DNA of 64,000 bases from Stenotrophomonas sp. ATCM1_4 (GCF_004348115.1 NZ_QPFB01000001.1:361937-425936); one strand, 5' to 3'. Positions 30,107 to 39,710 are shown, counted from the first letter of the stretch. Notes: generated from the sequence alone by a model not told the origin. Program-made: numbers and translations.

Positions 30107-32773
30107 ATGACCAACTACTGCAAGCAGGGGGCACTTGCGAGTGCAATTCTTGCGTCCCTGATCGCCATGGCGGCAGCGCCATCCGCCGCAGCCCAGTCTG
30201 CCGCCGAAGATCAGGCCGCACCGAAGGCCGAAGAGGCACGGGGCGCATCCACGCTCGATACGGTTATTGTCACTGTCGAGCGCCGCGAGCAGGATCTGCA
30301 GAAGTACGCGGGTACTGCTCAAGCGATCTCCGCCGATGACACGCGGGCCTTGGGCATCAATAACGAGCTCCGGAACATCCAGGCGATGGTCCCGGGCATG
30401 AGCATGGCAAACCAGGAAGGCAACCTGGAGATATTCATCCGTGGTGTGGGTTCGTCGAACAACACCGAGCTTGGCGATCCCGGTGCAGCGCCGCATATCA
30501 ATGGCGCCTACATCCCGCGTCCGAGAGGACTGGGCGGGATGTTCTATGACGTTGAGCGAGTGGAGATCAACAAGGGTCCTCAGGGTACTCTGCGGGGACG
30601 CAACGCGTTGGCCGGCACGCTCAACATCATCACCAAGCGCCCGGACCTGGACGCCTTTGGCGGTTACGTACAGGCCGAAGCGGGGAATCGTGACCATCGA
30701 GGAGGCGAATTCGCTCTGAACATGCCGCTGGGTGGTTGGGCGGCCATTCGTGTGGCGGGATACAAGGTTGAGAAGGACTCGCCCTTTGAAAACGCAGGCA
30801 GAGCGCAGAATCTCGACCCGGCCGGGATCCAGGATGAGCGCGGCGGACGCGTGTCGTTCCTGTACCAGCCGGACGACAAGCTGTCGGTGTTCGCCATGGC
30901 TGACATGGGCAAGGAAGGGGGTACCGGCTACCCGGGTGCCAACGTCTATACCGCCGCGAAGGCAGGCTACATGCCTGATGACGTCGACCTGCGCAAGGTT
31001 GTCTACCGTGGTGCACAGGGAAAGCTTGACAGCACGAACTGGGGTGCCCAAGCCAATGTGACATACGACTTCGGTGCGGTGGCCCTGGAGTACAACGCCA
31101 GCTATCGAGACGTGGACTATCAGCAGACCAACGCCCAGAGCGAAGGGATTCTATGGCCAGGTCGCAACATCGATCAGGCATCTTCCAGCAACCCGGGTGG
31201 CATCGACTACGACAACTACTCGACGCAGTACTGGATGACGCAATCCCAGTCGTACATCCACGAGCTGAGATTGTCATCCGGCCAGGACCAGCGCCTTCGT
31301 TGGACGACCGGTCTGTTCCACTTCAATGAAGACCAGCAGGTCGGATACCTCTCCCTGGTCGACAAGGGTAGGTGGTACTCGGGTACCGAGTTCACCATGC
31401 CAAAGGTCAACGGTCGCTCCTCGGCGGCATTCGCTGATGGCACCTTCGACGTAACCGATCGCCTACGCGTAAAGGGTGGCCTGCGCTACACCGAAGAAAA
31501 GAAGTCCCGTTACGGCATCGGTGGAAACTGGGCGCTGGGCTTGCCGGGTGTGGGCGGTGACTTTGCCACCCGTCTCGGTACGGAGGGTTTCGAGCCGGCT
31601 TTCATGAGTCGCCCCAATTTCGACGTCAGCAACATCACCTCCCAAGCCGACATGGCGCGCTTCCTGCTGCAGGGCATCCTGAAGCACGGCCGCAACGACA
31701 CCATCTTGGAGCAGATCGGTGCTGTTCCCAATGGCGGGAGCTTTGGCTGCGTGGATCGTCCCGACATCGGCGGTGACACGGTCGATTGCCCCTACCAGAG
31801 CTGGGTGCAGGTCAGCGGCATCCCGGCGCAGCAGTTCGGCAAGAGCAAGTTCAGCTTCACCGATTGGCGTACCGGCTTCGAGTACGACCTGGCTGAGGAC
31901 CACTTGCTATATGGCCTGATCTCCAGTGGGCACAAGGCGGGTGGCTTCAACGACACCTTCGACCCGGAGGAGATCCCCGAGACATTCAAGCCCGAGTCCA
32001 TCGTGGCTTATGAGATCGGCAGCAAGAACTCGTTCCAGATGCTGGGCCGGACCTCCACCTTCAATGTCAGCGGCTTCTACTACGACTACAGCGACCAGGT
32101 GTTCCAGGATCTGGCGGTGATCGCGGTGAACGAAAGAGGGGAGGCTACCGGCTACTCGTTGGTCAATCGAAACGTCGGCAAGTCGGTCGTATATGGTCTG
32201 GAGTTCGAGAGCGTGCTGCGCTTCCCGCACAACGTCATGCTGAACCTCAACGCGCTTTGGATGGACAGTGAGGTCAAGCGCGGCACGGTCGCTGACGTCC
32301 GCAGCCAGAACTATGACGCTGGTGGAGCGACGTCGATGATCGACCTGTCCGGGAACGAACTCCCGCTTGCGTCGAAGCTGACCTTCAATGCGCGCCTGCA
32401 GCACACCATGGAATTGCCGTTCGGCACGCTGGACTGGCAGGTACTGGCGTCCTATCGCTCGGCGTTCTACCTGACCCAGTACAACAATCGGGATGTGCAG
32501 TTCATCAGGGAAGACCCGACGACACATGCAATCATCCTGGATCATACCGAGAGCGCCCGGCAGGCGGGCTTCCCGGACCGTCAGAAGGGTGCCACCACCG
32601 TCAATGCCGGCGTTGGATTTACCTCGCTGGATGGACATTGGCGCGTCGAGGCGTGGGGCAACAACCTGTTGGACAAGGATGTATCTCAAAAGGCCTTGGT
32701 CGGCTCCGGGATCGACGTGCGCTTCCTCAACGATCCGCGTAGCTACGGCCTGCGTCTGCGCTATCAGTTCTGA
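30107..32773 (+). CDS. TonB-dependent outer membrane receptor (sugar locus)
   Basis: 888 residues from ATG 30107 with GGGGAGA upstream. Signal peptide of about 28 residues ending APSAAAQS. Plug domain from about residue 60: QDLQKYAGTAQAISADD, IFIRGVGSSNN, and VERVEINKGPQGTLRGRNALAGTLNI. The beta-barrel ends in LRLRYQF with the terminal Phe needed for insertion. No STN signalling domain, so it is a simple transporter. Its neighbours (FucP-type carrier, LacI regulator, GH3 glucosidase) and the shared operator argue for uptake of a beta-glucoside or glucan oligosaccharide, not iron. Substrate is inferred. Confidence 0.92.
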   Translation: MTNYCKQGALASAILASLIAMAAAPSAAAQSAAEDQAAPKAEEARGASTLDTVIVTVERREQDLQKYAGTAQAISADDTRALGINNELRNIQAMVPGMSMANQEGNLEIFIRGVGSSNNTELGDPGAAPHINGAYIPRPRGLGGMFYDVERVEINKGPQGTLRGRNALAGTLNIITKRPDLDAFGGYVQAEAGNRDHRGGEFALNMPLGGWAAIRVAGYKVEKDSPFENAGRAQNLDPAGIQDERGGRVSFLYQPDDKLSVFAMADMGKEGGTGYPGANVYTAAKAGYMPDDVDLRKVVYRGAQGKLDSTNWGAQANVTYDFGAVALEYNASYRDVDYQQTNAQSEGILWPGRNIDQASSSNPGGIDYDNYSTQYWMTQSQSYIHELRLSSGQDQRLRWTTGLFHFNEDQQVGYLSLVDKGRWYSGTEFTMPKVNGRSSAAFADGTFDVTDRLRVKGGLRYTEEKKSRYGIGGNWALGLPGVGGDFATRLGTEGFEPAFMSRPNFDVSNITSQADMARFLLQGILKHGRNDTILEQIGAVPNGGSFGCVDRPDIGGDTVDCPYQSWVQVSGIPAQQFGKSKFSFTDWRTGFEYDLAEDHLLYGLISSGHKAGGFNDTFDPEEIPETFKPESIVAYEIGSKNSFQMLGRTSTFNVSGFYYDYSDQVFQDLAVIAVNERGEATGYSLVNRNVGKSVVYGLEFESVLRFPHNVMLNLNALWMDSEVKRGTVADVRSQNYDAGGATSMIDLSGNELPLASKLTFNARLQHTMELPFGTLDWQVLASYRSAFYLTQYNNRDVQFIREDPTTHAIILDHTESARQAGFPDRQKGATTVNAGVGFTSLDGHWRVEAWGNNLLDKDVSQKALVGSGIDVRFLNDPRSYGLRLRYQF

Positions 32774-32791
32774 CCCGTCCGTGTTGTTCAT

Positions 32792-32823
32792 CCTGGGGCG
32801 GATCGAGATCGATCTGCCCCAGG
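32792..32823 (+). terminator. Strong hairpin between receptor and sugar carrier genes
   Basis: Thirteen-bp stem starting CCTGGGGC and ending GCCCCAGG (one G-T pair) with loop GAGATC, 19 bases after the receptor stop. Only a weak CTTTACC follows, so it may tune the ratio of receptor to carrier mRNA rather than end transcription. Confidence 0.45.
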
Positions 32824-32872
32824 CTTTACCCGTACATGGCGCAAAGCCAGTCGCGTGCATTTTGGGGATTCC

Positions 32873-34333
32873 ATGAAGCAAAAGACCCGCTGGTCACAGT
32901 TCGGCGTACTGATTACTGTGTTCTTCTTCTGGGGCTTCGTAGCTGCCAGCAACGGGATACTGATCCCCGTCTTCAAGAAAGCGTTCGATCTCACGCAGGC
33001 GCAGAGCATGTACGTAGCGATAGCGTTCTACGTGGCCTATACGGTGGGTTCGTTGATATATGCGGCGGTCTCCAAGGCGATCGGGTCCGATCTCCTCAAC
33101 CGGGTCGGTTACAAGAACGGAATCTGTATTGGTCTGCTGATCTCGGCAGTTGGGGCATTGTTGTTCTACCCCGCGGCCAACCTTGGGTCGTTCAACCTGA
33201 TGCTGTCGGGACTTTTCATCGTTGGCCTGGGATTCTCGTTGCAGCAGATTGCGGCCAACACGCTGGCCATCATCATGGGAGACCCTGCGACGGGGTCGCA
33301 GCGGTTGACGATGGCAGGGGGAATCAACAATCTTGGTACGACCATCGGCCCACTGCTGGTGAGCATCGCGATCTTTGGCAGTGTCGCCGCTGGCAACACC
33401 GAGGCCAGCATCGAGAGTGTCAAGACACCGTATCTGGTACTGGGTTTGGCTTTCGTGCTTGTGGCTCTGTTCCTGAAGTTCTCTTCGGTGCCTAATCACA
33501 TCGACCTTGAGCAGCTATCGGCCGATGAAGCACAGGACAGCAGCAAGCTGATTCACCGGAAGTCTGCGTTGGCATACCCACAGTTGGTACTGGGGATGAT
33601 TGGCATCTTCCTGTACGTCGGGGTGGAGGTTTCGACCATTGACAACTTGCCCGCCTATCTGGAGTTGCCGGCGGAAAAGGGAGGCTTGGGAATCGAGACA
33701 GCGCTGATTGCGCCGTTTGTTTCGTTGTACTGGGCAAGCTTGATGATTGGTCGCTGGGGCGGGGCCGCAGGCGCGTTCGACGTCAGCTCGGGTATCAGGA
33801 AGGCCTTGATGCTGGTCCTTCCGTTCATCGCCTTCGGGGTGTACCTCCTGGTTAATGCCGTGTCAGGCCATGATGCTTCCCAGTTCTATCACTACGCACC
33901 GGTCATTGCGTTGATGATCCTGGCAACGCTGGCAAGCAAGGGCAATCCTTCGCGGATGTTGTTGTACTTCGCACTGTGTGGAATCGCAGCCCAGCTGGTT
34001 GGCATGTTCACCACCGGCATGACCAGCGTTATTGCCTTCATCAGTGTTGGACTGTTCTGCAGCACGATGTGGCCGTGCATTTTCACTCTGGCCATCAGTG
34101 GGCTGGGAAATGCGACGAACCAAGGGAGCAGCCTGCTGATCATGATGATCATGGGCGGTGGCCTGGTGAGCTGGGCTCAGGGCACGCTTGCCGACAAGGT
34201 CGGTGTGCACTACAGCTTCGTGGTAGGCGTCCTGTGCTTTGCCTACCTGGCGGTCTATGCCGTCGTCGCGGCGCGTATCCTGCGGCGTCAAGGCATCGAT
34301 CTGGACAAGCTGGCCGCTGCCGGTGGCCATTGA
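32873..34333 (+). CDS. Sugar MFS transporter, FucP/GluP type
   Basis: 486 residues, about 12 membrane segments. The N-terminus QFGVLITVFFFWGFVAASNGILIP is characteristic of the fucose/glucose-galactose proton symporter group, as are GLGFSLQQIAANTLAI and GGINNLGTTIGPLL. GGGGAT lies 5 bases before ATG 32873. It imports a sugar from the periplasm, after the TonB receptor brings the oligosaccharide in and the GH3 enzyme cleaves it. It lies 99 bases after the receptor gene, same strand. Confidence 0.9.
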   Translation: MKQKTRWSQFGVLITVFFFWGFVAASNGILIPVFKKAFDLTQAQSMYVAIAFYVAYTVGSLIYAAVSKAIGSDLLNRVGYKNGICIGLLISAVGALLFYPAANLGSFNLMLSGLFIVGLGFSLQQIAANTLAIIMGDPATGSQRLTMAGGINNLGTTIGPLLVSIAIFGSVAAGNTEASIESVKTPYLVLGLAFVLVALFLKFSSVPNHIDLEQLSADEAQDSSKLIHRKSALAYPQLVLGMIGIFLYVGVEVSTIDNLPAYLELPAEKGGLGIETALIAPFVSLYWASLMIGRWGGAAGAFDVSSGIRKALMLVLPFIAFGVYLLVNAVSGHDASQFYHYAPVIALMILATLASKGNPSRMLLYFALCGIAAQLVGMFTTGMTSVIAFISVGLFCSTMWPCIFTLAISGLGNATNQGSSLLIMMIMGGGLVSWAQGTLADKVGVHYSFVVGVLCFAYLAVYAVVAARILRRQGIDLDKLAAAGGH

Positions 34334-34349
34334 TATCCACGTGGATATC
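34332..34349. promoter_or_regulatory. Perfect 18-bp palindrome at the carrier stop codon
   Basis: GATATCCACGTGGATATC begins inside the TGA stop codon of the MFS gene. It is a perfect palindrome without spacer. It could be a protein-binding site or a short RNA hairpin, but no function can be assigned. Confidence 0.4.
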
Positions 34350-34483
34350 GAGCAATCAGGGCGTTCTCCTGCTGCGTCGTTGCCGCCTCGCAAGTGGGCC
34401 TCCCCACCAGGTTCAGGGTGGGGGAGGGCAATGACTGCGCTGTCATTGGGAGTGGCTTCCCGGCAGGCAGATTGAGTTGGTCG

Positions 34484-34519
34484 GGCATCGAGCGCTGGCA
34501 AGGACCAGCGCTCGATGCC
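34484..34519. terminator. Hairpin between convergent carrier and LacI genes
   Basis: Fifteen-bp perfect stem GGCATCGAGCGCTGG / CCAGCGCTCGATGCC with loop CAAGGA, ending one base before the LacI stop codon. It lacks U tracts on either strand but is well placed to block read-through both ways. A second GC-rich inverted repeat (arms CCTCCCCACC and GGTGGGGGAGG) lies at 34398-34428. Confidence 0.5.
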
Positions 34520-34520
34520 T

Positions 34521-35585
34521 TCAACGGCGCGCGCTTCCGGTGGATCGGCGAACCTGCAGGGTGTAAGGCACGTCAACCACACCGCCGCTGCCCATGTCGC
34601 GAATCTCCTTGAGCAGTTCCTGCGCTGCCATCCGTCCCATCTCGCGCGTGGGCTGCCGTATGGTGGTCAGCGGTGGATAGATCTGACGAGCGATGGGGGT
34701 GTCATCGAATCCGCATACAGATATGTCGCCCGGGACCGATAGCCCATGCTCGCAGACGGCACAGATGACGCCGGCAGCCATGTCATCGTTGGCGGCAAAG
34801 ATCGCCGTGGGTCTCTCGGGCAGCTTCAGTAGCGCATTGGCGCCGGCGTAACCCGATTCGTACGAGAACTCACCATCAACCACCAAGGATGTGTCATAAC
34901 GTAGTCCGGCGCGGCGCAGTCCCTCGCGATAGCCTGACAGGCGCCACATGCTGGCCCCATGGGCGGCATGGCCCTTGATATGGGCGATACGCGTATGGCC
35001 GAGTTCGACCAGGTGAGCCATGAGCGCGCAAACGGCGCCAATCTCATCGACCACGACGCCTACGTGCCGGTTCTGCTCTTTGGCGGAGATGCTGGAATAG
35101 GGAATTCCCAGAGCTACCAGACGTTCAAGCAGCCCGCTGTCGTCAGTGAGAGGGGGCGTGAGCACAACGCCATCGAGCTGTGACTGCATGACCAATGACT
35201 CGACCTTGGTCACGATATCCGCCGCGTCGTATACCAAGGGCGCGAGCATCAAGTTGTAATGCTGCGCCTGACATGCGTCGAGCACGCCGAGCTCGATCTC
35301 CATGAGGTAGTTCGACGAGGGGTTGTCAAACAACATGGCAACCAGATAGGAACGTCTGCCGGCGAGCACCCGCGCCGATGGCAGGGGGCGATAGTGGAGT
35401 TTCTCGACCGCGGCCTCGACGAGCTTGCGCGTCTGTTCGGATACATTTGGCTCGCTATTGAGCACCCTGGACACGGTCTTCATGGAAACGCCGGCTATAG
35501 CGGCCACGTCCTCGATGCGCACGCGTCCAGGCTTGCCTTCCGGTGCCTGGTTAGGTTGTGGCGCAGCCCGCTTATTCCCATTCAT
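34521..35585 (-). CDS. LacI-family transcriptional regulator
   Basis: 354 residues from ATG 35585. The helix-turn-helix is at about 22-43: VRIEDVAAIAGVSMKTVSRVLN, with the minor-groove hinge helix up to RPLPSARVLAGRR. The periplasmic-binding-protein-like effector domain follows (SYLVAMLFDNPSSNY, AIFAANDDMAAG, VCGFDDTPIARQIYPPLTTI). It lies between the carrier and the GH3 gene on the opposite strand, divergent from GH3. Operators with the CG-centred TGACA-N4-TGTCA form sit before GH3 and before the TonB receptor, so it likely represses both until a sugar is present. Confidence 0.92.
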   Translation of the reverse strand: MNGNKRAAPQPNQAPEGKPGRVRIEDVAAIAGVSMKTVSRVLNSEPNVSEQTRKLVEAAVEKLHYRPLPSARVLAGRRSYLVAMLFDNPSSNYLMEIELGVLDACQAQHYNLMLAPLVYDAADIVTKVESLVMQSQLDGVVLTPPLTDDSGLLERLVALGIPYSSISAKEQNRHVGVVVDEIGAVCALMAHLVELGHTRIAHIKGHAAHGASMWRLSGYREGLRRAGLRYDTSLVVDGEFSYESGYAGANALLKLPERPTAIFAANDDMAAGVICAVCEHGLSVPGDISVCGFDDTPIARQIYPPLTTIRQPTREMGRMAAQELLKEIRDMGSGGVVDVPYTLQVRRSTGSARR

Positions 35586-35708
35586 ATAGTTCTCACTACC
35601 CTCCAGGCAGGGCTCTCGCACTTAGATGCGGATGCAACTTTAGTGGAAATTCTACTTGCCGCTCTGCAGCAAGCCATCATTGCGTATTGACGCTATTCTC
35701 TACCGGCC

Positions 35709-35722
35709 TGACAACGCTGTCA
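35709..35722. promoter_or_regulatory. LacI-type operator before the GH3 glucosidase
   Basis: TGACAACGCTGTCA, the exact reverse complement of the operator at 30017-30030. It lies in the divergent region between the LacI gene and the GH3 gene, 63 bases before the GH3 start, just downstream of TTGACG (35687-35692) and TATTCT (35694-35699). Confidence 0.7.
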
Positions 35723-35784
35723 TGGCGACACGCACAATCCTGTGCCCCCTTACATTCGTCGCGCTACCAGGAAGACCCTCGCTC

Positions 35785-38361
35785 ATGAAGCCCAGCCTTC
35801 CCCCCCTTCGTCCCCATGCGAGCCTCAAGCCGTTGAAGCCTCTGGTGCTTGGCGTCGCCGTGGCCATGGCCAGCCTCTGCGTGGGCTTCGTACATGCGTC
35901 CTCCCACGAGGCCCCCGGCAGGATCAATCCGCAGCATTGGCCGCAGCCGTCTTGGCCATTGGCTCCCGATCCGACAGTGGAGAAGCGCATCGATGCCCTG
36001 TTGGCGACGATGACGTTGGAAGAGAAGGTCGGCCAGGTGGTCCAGGGAGATATTGCGAGCATCACGCCTGACGATGTGCGCAAGTACCGGCTCGGTTCAA
36101 TCCTGGCCGGTGGCGGCTCCGACCCTGGAGGACGGTACAACGCCAGTCCGGCGGAATGGCTGGCATTGGCCGATGCCTTCTGGGAGGCATCGATGGACAC
36201 ACGCGGTGGTGGAAAGGCGATACCGATCATCTGGGGCATCGACGCCATGCATGGTCAGAGCAACGTTGTTGGCGCGACGCTGTTCCCACACAACATCGGT
36301 CTGGGGGCCACAAGAAACCCCGAGCTGTTGCGCGAGATTGCCCGTATTACCGCGATCGAGACGCGTACCACCGGGATGGAATGGACCTTCGCGCCTACAG
36401 TCGCGGTCCCGCAGGATGACCGATGGGGGCGCGCATACGAGGGCTATTCGGAGGACCCGGCGCTGGTCGCCAGCTATGCGGGCGTGTTCGTGGAGGGGCT
36501 TCAGGGCAAGGTCGGAGAAGCCGGGTTCCTCGATGACCATCACGTGATGACCACGGTCAAGCACTTCCTGGGAGACGGAGGAACCGATGGCGGAAAGGAT
36601 CAGGGCGATACCACCGTCAGCGAGGCGGAGCTGCGAGACGTACATGGTGCTGGGTACTTTCCTGCGATTGAGGCTGGAGCACAGTCCGTCATGGCTTCCT
36701 TCAACAGTTTCCACGGTGAGAAGATGCATGGCCATCGTGTACTGCTGACCGACGTCCTCAAAGATCGGATGAACTTCGGTGGGTTCGTCGTCGGCGATTG
36801 GAACGGCCACGGGCAGATCCGGGGATGTACCAATACCGATTGTGCGAAGACCTACACTGCAGGGTTGGACATGGCCATGGCTCCCGACAGCTGGAAGGGC
36901 ATGTACGAGAGCACATTGGCGCATGCGAAGGATGAAACCTTGCCAATCGCCCGGCTGGATGACGCCGTGCGCCGCATTCTGCGAGTCAAGTTCAGGATGG
37001 GCCTGTTCGAGAAACCCAAGCCCTCGGCGCGTGCGCTTGGGGGGAAGTTCGAGATGCTGGGTGCGCCGGAGCACCGTGCGGTTGCCAGGCGCGCGGTACG
37101 TGAATCGCTGGTCCTGCTGAAGAACCAGGATCACCTGTTGCCGCTTGCGCCACGCCAACGTGTGCTGGTGGCAGGGGATGGTGCCGACAACATGGAGAAG
37201 CAGGCCGGCGGCTGGACGCTTACCTGGCAGGGTGACGGTACACAGCGCGCCGACTTTCCCAATGCCGATACCATCTGGGATGGCCTCAAGGCGCAAGTGG
37301 AGGCGGCCGGTGGAAGTGCGGAACTGGCTGTGGAAGGGGCGTACCGCACCAAGCCGGATGTCGCAGTAGTCGTGTTCGGCGAAGAGCCTTACGCCGAATT
37401 CCAGGGTGACGTGCCCGATCTCACGCTCAAGGGCGGGAAGTCGGGCGACCTGGAGTTGATCCGGAAACTCAAGGCCGATGGCATTCCGGTCGTCGCAGTG
37501 TTCCTGAGCGGCCGCCCCCTGTGGATGAACCGGGAGATAAATGCTGCCGATGCGTTCGTTGCTGCCTGGCTGCCTGGTTCGGAAGGGGCAGGCATCGCGG
37601 ATGTGCTGCTGCGCACGCCCACCGGCGCGATCCAGCATGACTTCAAGGGAACGCTCAGCTTCTCGTGGCCGCGTCGCGCCGACCAGTACCTGAATAATGT
37701 CGGCCAGAAGGGCTATGACCCCCAGTTCGCCTATGGTTACGGATTGACGTATGCCAGCGACGGGAACCTGGGCGCACTCCCGGAGGATCCGGGCATCGAT
37801 CTGGATGCACGACGCACGAACATGCTGTTCGACCGCGGCGTGGCACCGGCCGGCATCTTGCTGCGCTTGGTTGGTACCGACGGGAAGGCAGTGGACGTCA
37901 CCCATCCGAGTGCGGCCACGCAGGACAGGGCAGTGGTGATGACTGCAGTCAATACCAATGTGCAGGAAGGGGCGCGCCAGTTCGTCTTCGGTGGAAGAGG
38001 CGTGGTGGAGCTGCACGCCGCGCCTTCGCTTGACCTGACGCGCGAGACCAATGGCGATGCGCTGATGATCGCCAGTGTCCGTGTCGATCGGCTTCCGGCC
38101 GATGCGGATGTTTCCCTGGCGGCCCGTTGCGGTGATGCTTGCCAGGGTGACTTGCCGGTCAGGCGCGCGCTTGCGGAGCTTCCGGCCGGGAAGTGGGCGC
38201 GCCTTGGTGTGCCGCTCAAGTGCCTGGCCGCGGCCGGTGCCGATATGGGCAGGCTGGAGGTGCCCTTCGCCCTGCGCGGCAGTCCGGGAGTCACTGTCTC
38301 GCTGGACCACATCAGTGTCGGCACCGATTACGACGTACGGGTAGAGTGCTCGCCGCACTGA
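35785..38361 (+). CDS. Glycoside hydrolase family 3 exo-beta-glucosidase/glucanase
   Basis: 858 residues. Signal segment PLVLGVAVAMASLCVGFVHAS with cleavage near 40. GH3 N-terminal barrel: MTLEEKVGQVVQGDI, IIWGIDAMHGQSNVVGATLFPHNIG, VKHFLGDGGTDGGKDQGDT; catalytic nucleophile Asp338 in FVVGDWNGHGQ. The second domain has ESLVLLKNQDHLLPL and VVFGEEPYAEFQGD with a candidate acid/base Glu. The last 180 residues form an extra beta-rich domain typical of ExoP-type glucanases. ATG 35785 is preferred because an earlier ATG at 35722 overlaps the operator. It releases glucose from beta-linked oligosaccharides in the periplasm. Confidence 0.93.
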   Translation: MKPSLPPLRPHASLKPLKPLVLGVAVAMASLCVGFVHASSHEAPGRINPQHWPQPSWPLAPDPTVEKRIDALLATMTLEEKVGQVVQGDIASITPDDVRKYRLGSILAGGGSDPGGRYNASPAEWLALADAFWEASMDTRGGGKAIPIIWGIDAMHGQSNVVGATLFPHNIGLGATRNPELLREIARITAIETRTTGMEWTFAPTVAVPQDDRWGRAYEGYSEDPALVASYAGVFVEGLQGKVGEAGFLDDHHVMTTVKHFLGDGGTDGGKDQGDTTVSEAELRDVHGAGYFPAIEAGAQSVMASFNSFHGEKMHGHRVLLTDVLKDRMNFGGFVVGDWNGHGQIRGCTNTDCAKTYTAGLDMAMAPDSWKGMYESTLAHAKDETLPIARLDDAVRRILRVKFRMGLFEKPKPSARALGGKFEMLGAPEHRAVARRAVRESLVLLKNQDHLLPLAPRQRVLVAGDGADNMEKQAGGWTLTWQGDGTQRADFPNADTIWDGLKAQVEAAGGSAELAVEGAYRTKPDVAVVVFGEEPYAEFQGDVPDLTLKGGKSGDLELIRKLKADGIPVVAVFLSGRPLWMNREINAADAFVAAWLPGSEGAGIADVLLRTPTGAIQHDFKGTLSFSWPRRADQYLNNVGQKGYDPQFAYGYGLTYASDGNLGALPEDPGIDLDARRTNMLFDRGVAPAGILLRLVGTDGKAVDVTHPSAATQDRAVVMTAVNTNVQEGARQFVFGGRGVVELHAAPSLDLTRETNGDALMIASVRVDRLPADADVSLAARCGDACQGDLPVRRALAELPAGKWARLGVPLKCLAAAGADMGRLEVPFALRGSPGVTVSLDHISVGTDYDVRVECSPH

Positions 38362-38367
38362 GAACGA

Positions 38368-38387
38368 GGCGGGGCCATGGCCCCGCC
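38368..38387 (+). terminator. Perfect GC palindrome after the GH3 gene
   Basis: A perfect 20-bp palindrome centred on CCATGG with arms GGCGGGGCCA, 6 bases after the GH3 stop. It lies between convergent genes; no U tract. Confidence 0.4.
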
Positions 38388-38459
38388 CCCTCCGGCGCGG
38401 ATGGGAGTCCGCCGCGCGTATCGCCGGCTGCGTGCCGGTCCCCGGCGTCCTGCTGCTGA

Positions 38460-39707
38460 TCAAAGCAACAGCAGTGCACCGATCAGTGCTGGTGGCATCA
38501 CCAGTGCGCCGACACGCAGGAAGTCCAGCGCGCTGACATGCTCACCTTCACGGCGGAGTGCGACCAGCCAGAGCATGGTGGCAAGCGAGCCGGTGACAGA
38601 GAGATTCGGGCCAAGATCCACGCCGATCAGCAGGGCCGCACGTGTCTGTGCAGGCAGTTCGGCCATCTGTCCGAGTGAGCCGGAGGCAAGGCCAACCGGT
38701 AGATTGTTGGCCAGGTTGCTCAATGCCGCCGCCGTGGTGCCGGCTATCCAGCCGGCCTGGTGCGGCGAACCGTGTGCGATGGCTTCCAGCGCGCTGGCAG
38801 CAGACTGGATGATGCCCGTTTGTGCTACTGCTTCCACCAGCACGAACAGGCCGGCCACCAGCGGCAGCACGCCCCAGGACACATTGCGCAGGACCGGGAG
38901 TGGGCTGCATCGTCGGCGGAGGCAAACCGCGGCCAAGCTCAGCGCGCCGGCACAGAACGTCATCAGGCCCAGCGGCCCCCCCAATGCGGAAGTGGCCAGC
39001 AGCACCGCACCGGTGAACAGCACCCCGAACGCACTGAACCGGCCACCATCGGAGAGCGGGCGGTGCGCCGGGGTAGTGATGAGGGGCTGTGCGATTTCCC
39101 GTCGATGCACCCAGCGCAGCACGAGGTAGGTCGCGCCGATGGCAGCCAACGAGGGTAGCGTAAACTGGGCCAGCCACTGCGGCAGAGGTGGCATGTGCTC
39201 GCCGAACACCACCAGGTTGGCCGGGTTGGAAATCGGCAGCACAAAGCTTGCGGCATTGGCGATGAATGCACAGGCGAACAGGTAGGGTAGCGGGTTGGTG
39301 CGTGCGGCCTTGCATGCCGCGTAGACCGCCGGGGTCAGGACCACTGCCGTGGCGTCGTTGGAGAGGAAGACCGTCACCATCGTGCCGACCAGGAAGACCA
39401 GGTCGAACAGGCGCCGTCCCGAGCCACGGGCGTGCCTGATCGCAAACAGCGCCAGCCAGTCGAACAGTCCTTCGCGCCGTGCCAGCTCTGCCAGCACCAT
39501 CATGCCGACCAGGAACAGGTAAACATCCCCTCCTTCGGCAACCGCACGAACGGTCGCGGGGACCGAAACGGTGCCGGTGAGAGGCAGCAGCGCGGCGGCG
39601 ATCAGTGCCCAGACGAATTCCGGAATCCGGAAGGGCCGTAACAACAGGCCCGCAGTGGCGATGGCCACTGCCGCCCAGATGATGACAGGTGCAAGGGATG
39701 GAAGCAT
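38460..39707 (-). CDS. ArsB/SLC13-type membrane carrier
   Basis: 415 residues, about 11 membrane segments. Ion-transporter-superfamily features: GGDVYLFLVGMMVLAELARREGLFDWLA, then FLSNDATAVVLTPAVYA and ANAASFVLPISNPANLVVFGE, which carry the NxAT and SNPAN-type substrate/ion-binding motifs seen in arsenite pump ArsB and dicarboxylate carriers; a second repeat has LSNLANNLPVGLAS. It could be an arsenite permease or an anion:sodium symporter. No ars genes (arsC, arsR, arsH) lie nearby, so arsenic resistance is not supported by context. Single gene on the minus strand. Confidence 0.82.
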   Translation of the reverse strand: MLPSLAPVIIWAAVAIATAGLLLRPFRIPEFVWALIAAALLPLTGTVSVPATVRAVAEGGDVYLFLVGMMVLAELARREGLFDWLALFAIRHARGSGRRLFDLVFLVGTMVTVFLSNDATAVVLTPAVYAACKAARTNPLPYLFACAFIANAASFVLPISNPANLVVFGEHMPPLPQWLAQFTLPSLAAIGATYLVLRWVHRREIAQPLITTPAHRPLSDGGRFSAFGVLFTGAVLLATSALGGPLGLMTFCAGALSLAAVCLRRRCSPLPVLRNVSWGVLPLVAGLFVLVEAVAQTGIIQSAASALEAIAHGSPHQAGWIAGTTAAALSNLANNLPVGLASGSLGQMAELPAQTRAALLIGVDLGPNLSVTGSLATMLWLVALRREGEHVSALDFLRVGALVMPPALIGALLLL

Positions 39708-39710
39708 GGC

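Noticed and set aside
29839..30339. Open frame of 166 codons before and overlapping the TonB receptor start
   Set aside because: No motif, overlaps the operator and the signal-peptide region of a clear gene in another frame.
36097..38463. 788-codon minus-strand open frame opposite the GH3 gene
   Set aside because: The GH3 motifs and catalytic Asp are on the plus strand; the antisense product has no recognisable motif.
38460..39707. Arsenic-resistance operon
   Set aside because: Only the carrier resembles ArsB; there is no arsR, arsC or arsH nearby, and other SLC13-type carriers share these motifs.
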